From: Gyromitra esculenta
Lineage: Eukaryota > Ascomycota > Pezizomycetes > Pezizales > Discinaceae
Assembly: GCA_038503075.1 (NCBI GenBank)
Contig: JBCAML010000018.1
Span: forward strand, 1,364,001 to 1,428,000
DNA length: 64,000 nucleotides
Direction of reading: 5' to 3'
The notes under the pieces: generated by a model
Told to the model about the DNA's origin: nothing
What the model saw: the letters and a program-made list of their open reading frames with translations, nothing else
The model's database searches: none
Position numbers and translations under genes: made by a program
Shown: one piece after another, positions 58,312-64,000 of the stretch
Layout: the number at the start of each line of letters is the position of its first letter
Position numbering within the stretch: position 1 is the stretch's first letter

Positions 58312-61300
58312 TCTTTTTCTTCTTTGTCAGCGTTCTCTATTTCTGGGTTTTCAGTGTCGGATGTGTGTGTGGAGGATAATTTGGATGGGGAACATTTTGT
58401 AGTTTCATGTAGCCTTTCCCACCAAAATAAAGTCATAAAAACACACGCACTTCTTGACACTGGAGCCTCAGGGTTCGCTTTCATTGATGAAAACTTTGTG
58501 CGTCACCATTCCCTACCATTATCTCCCCTCAAAACCCCTCGCCAATTGGAAGTCATTGATGGCAGAACAATTGCCTCAGGAGATATCACCAACCTTTGCC
58601 ACTTAGAGCTTTCAATTCAACAACACACCGAGAAAGCCCCCTTTTTTGTTACCAAGCTAGGGCATTACCCCCTAGTGCTCGGTATTCCATGGATGAATCT
58701 CCACGACATCCACCTAAAATTCGCCAATAAAAGCATTGAATTCAACTCTGAGTTCTGCACCACCCACTGCGCCCCCAAACAACCCGTCGTTTCCGCTGCG
58801 GCCATCCCACCTCCAGCTAAGCTTAACGCCACATTTATCGGCGCCGCCAGTTTCCGCATGCTCGCTAGGAAAAAGGGTATTCAGGTCTACTCGATGTCCC
58901 TATATGAAATAAATAAAGTCCTTGATAGTAAAACCACTAAAGAGGAATGGAGACAGAGGATACCAGCTGAATATCACGAATACCTGGACATGTTTGACAA
59001 AGCAAAAGCCCAAGGACTACCTCCATGCCGCCCCTATGACCATCGCATTACCCTTCAGGAAGGCAAAGAACCCCCGTTCGGCCCTCTCTACGGCATGTCA
59101 CGAGATGAACTCCTAGTTCTTGAGAAGTACATCGAGGATAATTTAGAGAAAGGCTTTATCCGTGCCAGTTCTTCCTCTGCCTGTTCTCCTGTCCTCTTCG
59201 CCGCCAAACCCGATGGATCTCTCCACCTTTGTGTCGATTACCGCGGCCTCAATGCCCTCACCGTCAAGGACCGATATACCTCCCCCCTAGTCAAAGAAAC
59301 CCTAGATCGTCTTGCAAAGGCTCAATGGTACTCAAAACTTGACCTCCGTGATGGGTTTCATCAAATTCGCATTGCCGAGGGAGAAGAATGGAAAACAGCC
59401 TTCCAAACACGATATGGCTTATATGAATATATGGTGATGCCATTTGGCCTTACCAATGCCCCCGGTACCTTCCAGCGCTTCGTCAACGATTCTCTCCGAG
59501 AATACTTGCACCTCTTTTGCACGGCTTATCTCGATGATATCCTTATTTACAGCGACACCCTCGCCGAACATAAGGTACACGTCCAACAGGTTCTAGATGC
59601 CTTAAAAGCCAACAATATCCTCCTTAAACCTGAGAAATGCGAATTCCACGTACAATCCATTAAATACCTCGGCCTAATCTTTACCCCCGAAGATATTAAA
59701 ATGGATGATGATAAACTCAAAGCCATCCGGGATTGGAATCGCCCAAAGTCAGTCAAAGACGTGCAAGCCTTTCTCGGTTTTGCAAATTTTTACCGACGAT
59801 TCATCCTAGGATTCTCCCGATTAGCTGCCCCCCTTACTGCTTTTACAAGAAAGGGTGTTATCTTTGAATGGACAATCGAAGCCGAACTCGCATTTGAAGC
59901 CCTGAAGAATGCTTTTACCAAAGCCCCCGTTCTCATCCACTTCGACCCTCGAAAGAAAATTTTTGTGGAATCCGATGCTTCTGATTTCGTCTCCGGCGGT
60001 GTCCTTTCCCAACTTGACGATAACGGCGTACTTCATCCTGTGGCCTTCTTCTCCAAGAAACATTCACCAGCTGAATGCAACTATGAGATTTACGATAAGG
60101 AACTGCTCGCTATCATACGCTGTTTCGAGGAATGGAGACCAGAACTCGAAGGATCCGAACTACCCATCTCCGTTATTACTGATCACAAAAACTTGGAATA
60201 TTTCATGACCACCAAGCAACTTAATCGACGACAAGTCAGATGGGCTGAATACCTCTCACGTTTTGACTTCGTCATTACCTATAGACCAGGAGTACAAGGA
60301 GGAAAACCGGACGCACTGACTCGGAGATCAGGAGATCTCCCTGAAGAAGGGGATGAAAGACTAAGACACCAACACCAAGTAGTCTTGAAGGAGAAGAACG
60401 TTGATCCTAAGTTAAGTTTGTTTTCGGGTTCTTTATCAAATGAACCCGCTGAATTGGATGCCTCCCTCGAAAACTTAATGAACCATGGATATAATGCTGA
60501 CCCGTTCCCACAAAAAATCCTTCTAGCACTTAGAAATGGTGAACGACAATCTAAGGAAATCACCCTAGGTGACTGTACTGAAGTCAGCGGCCGCCTTTAT
60601 TACCGGCAAAAACTTTATATCCCCGACCATGATCCTCTCCGCCTCCTCATTCTACAACGACATCACGATGCCCCCTCAGCCGGCCACCAGGGACGTGAAA
60701 AATCCTTTGAACTCATCTCAAGGCATTTTTACTGGCCAAAGATGAGGGAATATATTGGACGGTATACCCGGAATTGCCATATCTGCCGACGAACCAAACC
60801 AAGTACCTTAGGTACCCATGGCGTCCTGAAACCACTCCCGATTCCCAACCGCCCCTGGGAAGAATTGTCGATGGACTTCGTTACTGGCCTTCCAGAATCT
60901 AACGGCTTTGACGCCATTATGGTCATTGTGGATCGACTCTCGAAGATGCGGCATCTTATCCCGTGCAATACCACCGTTAACGCCGAACAAACTGCCGAGC
61001 TTTACCTCCAAAACGTCTGGAAACTCCATGGACTTCCCTCCCATATTACTTCTGATAGAGGAACACAGTTCACTGCAAAGTTTTGGAAACACCTTTGCCA
61101 GCGTTTGAATATTGCCGCCCGCATGTCCACCTCCTTCCACCCAGAAACCGATGGACAAACCGAACGACTTAATGCTGTGATGGAACAATACCTCCGTTGT
61201 TATGTATCCTATCAACAAGATGACTGGTCTAAGTGGCTATCTATCGCCGAATTCGCTGCTAATAACCAGGAATCCGCAAGTACTAAGGTCACGCCCTTCT

Positions 61301-61953
61301 TCGCTAACTATGGTTACCACCCCCGGTTCGACACTTCCATCGTCCCCAATGATCGTTCTCCACAAACCCTCGATGCCGATAACTTTGTCCAAAAGATGGA
61401 GGAGTTAAGAGATTTTCTCAAAACGCAAATAAGGACGGCCCAAGACATCTTTGAAAGTAATACCAACAAGCACCGTACACCTGCCCCATCGTTCAAAATC
61501 AAGGACGAAGTCTTTGTATCCATGAAGAACATGAGGACAACCAGGAACTCAAGGAAGTTGGACTGGAAGTGGAGTGGCCCTTTCCCGATAAAACGAATAA
61601 TTTCGGCCCATGCTTACGAGGTCGACTTACCAATCTCGATGAAGTACCACCCTGTGTTCCATGTTTCATTACTAAGAGCCGCCCCCATCGACCCTCTCCC
61701 AGGCCAAATCATCGCCCCTCCACCTCCAATCCAAGTTAACGATCACGAAGAATACCTTGTCGAGAGTATTCTAGACTCTCGCCTTCGTCGAGGAAAACTC
61801 CAATACTTAGTCAAATGGACTGGTTACGCGCTACCTACTTGGGAACCTGCGGAATATCATGAAGAAACGGAAGCAGTAGACGACTTCTATCAGAGATATC
61901 CGGATAAGCCTAAGAAGGACTTGGTTAGTGTTCGCAGGAGCTCACGGCTATGA
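58273..61953 (+). CDS. pol: Element D Pol: protease, RT, RNase H, integrase, chromodomain
   Basis: The frame is open from the heptamer to TGA 61951-61953, over 1,220 residues, with no damage visible. From the first ATG after the junction (58345) or the frameshift: protease ALLDTGASGFAFID (58453), reverse transcriptase (VDYRGLNAL, then CTAYLDDILIYS near 59518), RNase H (VESDASDFVSGG near 59967), integrase zinc finger (RHHDAPSAGH..NCHIC, 60657-60785), core (MDFVTGLPES near 60871, SDRGTQF near 61051, TDGQTERLN near 61148), a GPF/KY-type strand region and the chromodomain (YLVKWTGYALPTWEPAEYHEE near 61804). It should make an active polyprotein if Gag-Pol frameshifting can start from an intact Gag; here Gag is cut. 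The chromodomain likely directs integration to marked chromatin, as in other chromoviruses. Confidence 0.94.
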   Translation, partial: LVQPESPCDPALVSFSSLSAFSISGFSVSDVCVEDNLDGEHFVVSCSLSHQNKVIKTHALLDTGASGFAFIDENFVRHHSLPLSPLKTPRQLEVIDGRTIASGDITNLCHLELSIQQHTEKAPFFVTKLGHYPLVLGIPWMNLHDIHLKFANKSIEFNSEFCTTHCAPKQPVVSAAAIPPPAKLNATFIGAASFRMLARKKGIQVYSMSLYEINKVLDSKTTKEEWRQRIPAEYHEYLDMFDKAKAQGLPPCRPYDHRITLQEGKEPPFGPLYGMSRDELLVLEKYIEDNLEKGFIRASSSSACSPVLFAAKPDGSLHLCVDYRGLNALTVKDRYTSPLVKETLDRLAKAQWYSKLDLRDGFHQIRIAEGEEWKTAFQTRYGLYEYMVMPFGLTNAPGTFQRFVNDSLREYLHLFCTAYLDDILIYSDTLAEHKVHVQQVLDALKANNILLKPEKCEFHVQSIKYLGLIFTPEDIKMDDDKLKAIRDWNRPKSVKDVQAFLGFANFYRRFILGFSRLAAPLTAFTRKGVIFEWTIEAELAFEALKNAFTKAPVLIHFDPRKKIFVESDASDFVSGGVLSQLDDNGVLHPVAFFSKKHSPAECNYEIYDKELLAIIRCFEEWRPELEGSELPISVITDHKNLEYFMTTKQLNRRQVRWAEYLSRFDFVITYRPGVQGGKPDALTRRSGDLPEEGDERLRHQHQVVLKEKNVDPKLSLFSGSLSNEPAELDASLENLMNHGYNADPFPQKILLALRNGERQSKEITLGDCTEVSGRLYYRQKLYIPDHDPLRLLILQRHHDAPSAGHQGREKSFELISRHFYWPKMREYIGRYTRNCHICRRTKPSTLGTHGVLKPLPIPNRPWEELSMDFVTGLPESNGFDAIMVIVDRLSKMRHLIPCNTTVNAEQTAELYLQNVWKLHGLPSHITSDRGTQFTAKFWKHLCQRLNIAARMSTSFHPETDGQTERLNAVMEQYLRCYVSYQQDDWSKWLSIAEFAANNQESASTKVTPFFANYGYHPRFDTSIVPNDRSPQTLDADNFVQKMEELRDFLKTQIRTAQDIFESNTNKHRTPAPSFKIKDEVFVSMKNMRTTRNSRKLDWKWSGPFPIKRIISAHAYEVDLPISMKYHPVFHVSLLRAAPIDPLPGQIIAPPPPIQVNDHEEYLVESILDSRLRRGKLQYLVKWTGYALPTWEPAEYHEETEAVDDFYQRYPDKPKKDLVSVRRSSRL

Positions 61954-61964
61954 GGGAGGGCTAC

Positions 61965-62373
61965 TTTCATGGATGGATGTTTCGTTGATGGGTTGAGAAC
62001 AGGGATTAGTGGTTGTTGTGTCGTACCGGTGTTCCTTTCGTTTCTTTAGGTTTTTGTTATCATGAGTCAGGTCTTTGTCATCGGAGGAGTTGAATTGCGA
62101 TATATAAGCGAAGGGAATCCCCCTCTTGTTGTGCTCTTCTTTTTCTTTCCTTAAGCAACGTCTTCTATTGAACACTCATTGTATCCTACGAATACAACCT
62201 CAGGTTACACCTCGTAATCTTTCGCTGTCGCCGTCTTCAAGTCCTCATAACTTGAACCACTCGTAGAGCCTGTAGAATCTTCGCACACTCTCCTGTCGTT
62301 GGTTTCTCGTTCAAGTAGCACAGCTCATCTCGGGGGATACCTGAGAGCTTGACGAGAATCTCGCTCCTTGAGA
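61965..62373 (+). repeat. Element D 3' LTR
   Basis: Nearly identical to 56147-56555; preceded by the polypurine tract GAGGGAGGGC and followed by the target repeat TTGCT. Confidence 0.93.
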
Positions 62374-63236
62374 TTGCTATCTGCAACACAATACACAGGC
62401 GCAAGTCCTAACTGCTTCTTATGAACCGCTAAAAGATAACCGTAGGGTTCAAAGTAGGGATCGAGCAAAGTTCCGTGAAGAACTTCCAATAGTAAGGTTT
62501 TAATAACTAACGCCAAAGCGCCTTGCTAAGCGAGATAAAAGTAATTCACAAGTAAAAGAGTAAATTGCACGGAAGTAATTTTGCTAGAAACAATATAATA
62601 TTGATAAGGCTCGTTCTTCATCGCTAATGATCCGACTCAGAGTTTACATCCACTGTGAGAGTATTTATAATGCCTCCTCTCTACTATGTTGGGGTATAGT
62701 GTGGTGTAGAGGCGCTAACTACTATGGCTACATGAAACCACTTCGCCTAATCTCCATACCCGATACCCCATTGAGTTCCCTGGCCCCGATCTGCGATTCT
62801 CTGAGCACAATGCATGTCGGTAACACGGGAGTTACACATTCGTCTTGGTTGCGTTCGTCTCTTTGAGACGATCATTTCGCCTGTCCAAATCATCGTGTAG
62901 CATTGCGTTCCCTTATCTCTGTCAGTCTGTAGCTCCGTCAGTTTTGGTCCGATTCACAATCTGTTTGAACCACAGCGAAGCCAGACACTTCCCCTACATA
63001 CCCTCCGGGTCCCATTCCGCCAGACAGTTTTGCTTGACGGCCTAGGGGTTACTTTTGCCCTCCGGGACAGGTCTTTTCTGGTGCTGTCCCCCCTTCTCCA
63101 AATACTATACCTACTGGAAGGATTGGAGGCAGGGTAACAGGCTCCAGTCCTGATCCGGAAGGTGCTAAAGTAGGGTAACTCCAAAGATAGGGTAACTCCA
63201 GGGCCAGGAACTCCTTCAAAAGGTACAGGTATAACA

Positions 63237-63617
63237 ACACACATCTTCGGTCCAACAATTGCTCCCTGAATATATATATGTTTTCTTTTGTCTTCTTCTT
63301 TATCCCAGGCCTGAACCATGCTATTGTACTCTTCTCTACAGGCAGGTAACCCATGACCGTGTAGAGCAAACTGTACTCGCAGCCAAATACCATCTACCAA
63401 AGGAATCCCAAGTTGTTTCCCATGAAACTGAACATTCGAGCCTTGAAAAGAAAATGTCTTTCCTATTATTTTTCAGAAAATTACCTATAATGGTATTAAA
63501 ATTAAAAAAACCTTTAATCGCTTCTAAAAGCTCAGGGTTTTCAACAATAGCGATTTTACTGGACACTTTTCTGTGCCAGTGAGGATGCAATTCCAGGATG
63601 TATTCATCAAAGGGTAC
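63237..63617 (-). pseudogene. G2 segment 1: most N-terminal part in the window
   Basis: The exon 63617-63485 (VPFDEYILELHPHWHRKVSS..) is followed by a 43-nt intron (63484-63442, GTAATT..TTTTCAAG) and the exon 63441-63237, which enters solo LTR F at ACACA. Across these joins and segments 2-4 the phases all agree, giving about 425 visible residues without a stop. Notable stretches: KGFFNFNTIIG, VQFHGKQLGIPLVDGIWLRVQ, HGHGLPACREEYNSMVQAWD. The gene continues to the right, beyond the LTR that reaches the window edge. The protein is unrecognised; the C-terminal AT-hook, the AT-rich DNA and the convergent Int gene suggest a DNA-binding partner of the integrase, which is inference. Confidence 0.72.
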
Positions 63618-64000
63618 TCTCAAGGAGCAGGGTTTTCCGTCAAGCTCTCAGGTATCCCCCAAGATGAGCAGTGCTACTTAAGCGGAAAACTTAGCGACGA
63701 GAGTGTTTACGAGATTCCACAGGCTTTACGATAGGTTCAAGCGAAGTAGACTTGAAGATGACGGCGATGCGAGTTTACGAGGTGTAACCGAGACTTGTAT
63801 TGTAAAATACGAGAGTGTACTATAGAAGACGTTGCTTAAGGAAAGAAGAAGGAAAAGTACAACAAGAGAGAGAATCCCTTCGCTTATATACCAAGTTTCC
63901 AACCCTTTCGATGACAAAGATGTGACTCATTGTAACGGAAATCCAAAGAAACACAAAGAACAATAACACAACACGGCAACCATATATCCACGTATCTAAC
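63618..64000 (-). mobile_element. Partial LTR (D type), minus strand, at the window edge
   Basis: On the minus strand it ends CTGCTCCTTGAGA at 63618, with the usual CTTAAGCAACGTC motif near 63830. Its 5' end lies outside the window, so whether it is a solo LTR or part of an element cannot be told. The base pairs next to it (GGTAC, 63613-63617) would be one copy of the target repeat. Confidence 0.85.

Larger units (their letters stand above)
56147..62373 (+). mobile_element. Element D: young chromovirus with intact pol
   Basis: LTRs 56147-56555 and 61965-62373 (409 bp each, about two visible differences), target repeat TTGCT (56142-56146 and 62374-62378). Gag is interrupted by a solo LTR of the same group; Pol is open from the frameshift site to its end. 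It lies inside minus-strand LTR F and is the innermost level of the nest. Confidence 0.95.
56063..63236 (-). mobile_element. Solo LTR F (minus) split by element D
   Basis: On the minus strand the LTR starts TGTTATACCTGTACC at 63236 and ends TCTTACA at 56063. Flanks are ACACA on the plus strand (56058-56062 and 63237-63241). Its body is present as 63236-62374 and 56146-56063; element D (56147-62373) sits between, with its own target repeat. It is over 80% alike by eye to the plus copy at 41371-42214. Confidence 0.88.

Noticed and set aside
63049..63400. A separate gene running from 63400 to 62954 on the minus strand
   Set aside because: The frame crosses from the G2 exon into LTR F at the target repeat at 63237; only the part above 63237 is G2.

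Overview
The window looks like nuclear DNA of a filamentous ascomycete. Genes carry short introns (43-82 nt) with GT..AG borders and CTRAY-type branch points, and a fungal Hos3-type histone deacetylase, a Mup1-type permease and a But2-domain secreted protein are present. The heavy load of nested Ty3/gypsy chromoviruses would suit a truffle-like Pezizomycete; that last step is inference, not read from the sequence.

Left half (1-25 kb): a sparse host region. From left to right it holds a secreted But2-domain protein (799-1399, minus), a disordered protein (4041-4577), a relic of a TPR gene (about 5.4-5.75 kb, minus), a seven-exon methionine-type amino-acid permease (8332-10327), a degenerate 121-bp tandem array (12.06-13.49 kb), smaller repeats, an unrecognised two-exon gene (16022-17087) and a two-exon Hos3-like deacetylase of 1031 aa (19897-23047). 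Long gene-poor stretches separate them.

Middle (25-35 kb): a nearly complete chromovirus (element A, 25047-30910, target duplication GGTTG), a foldback MITE at 31.1 kb with two half copies nearby, a three-exon beta-trefoil (ricin-B-like) gene (31607-32792) and a decayed HNH-endonuclease gene.

Right half (35.4-64 kb): an AT-rich unit of three intron-bearing genes, buried under retrotransposons. G1 (minus, 37203 to 35388) diverges from an integrase-core (DDE) gene, Int (plus, 37765-39956). Int converges tail to tail on G2 (minus), whose stop at 39953 overlaps the stop of Int. G2 runs back beyond 63617 and is cut into four pieces by insertions. Element E (40325-54988, itself carrying solo LTR F and chromovirus B), a solo LTR (55375-55796), a minus-strand solo LTR F (56063-63236, itself split by chromovirus D) and a partial LTR at the window edge can each be removed at an exact 5-bp target duplication where both sides are visible. 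Doing so leaves one open, in-frame G2 reading. I do not recognise G1 or G2.

The A/B/D chromoviruses share four mechanistic signatures: non-canonical LTR ends (TTTCA..GAGA) with 5-bp target duplications; a 9-nt self-complementarity between the presumed transcript 5' end and the site just after the LTR, suggesting Tf1-like self-priming; a gag-pol junction with a U UUA AAC slippery heptamer at the gag stop, followed six nt later by a 9-bp hairpin with compensatory changes among the three copies; and a C-terminal chromodomain. The nesting order gives relative ages: three-gene unit first, then E and F, then B and D. B and D have nearly identical LTR pairs.
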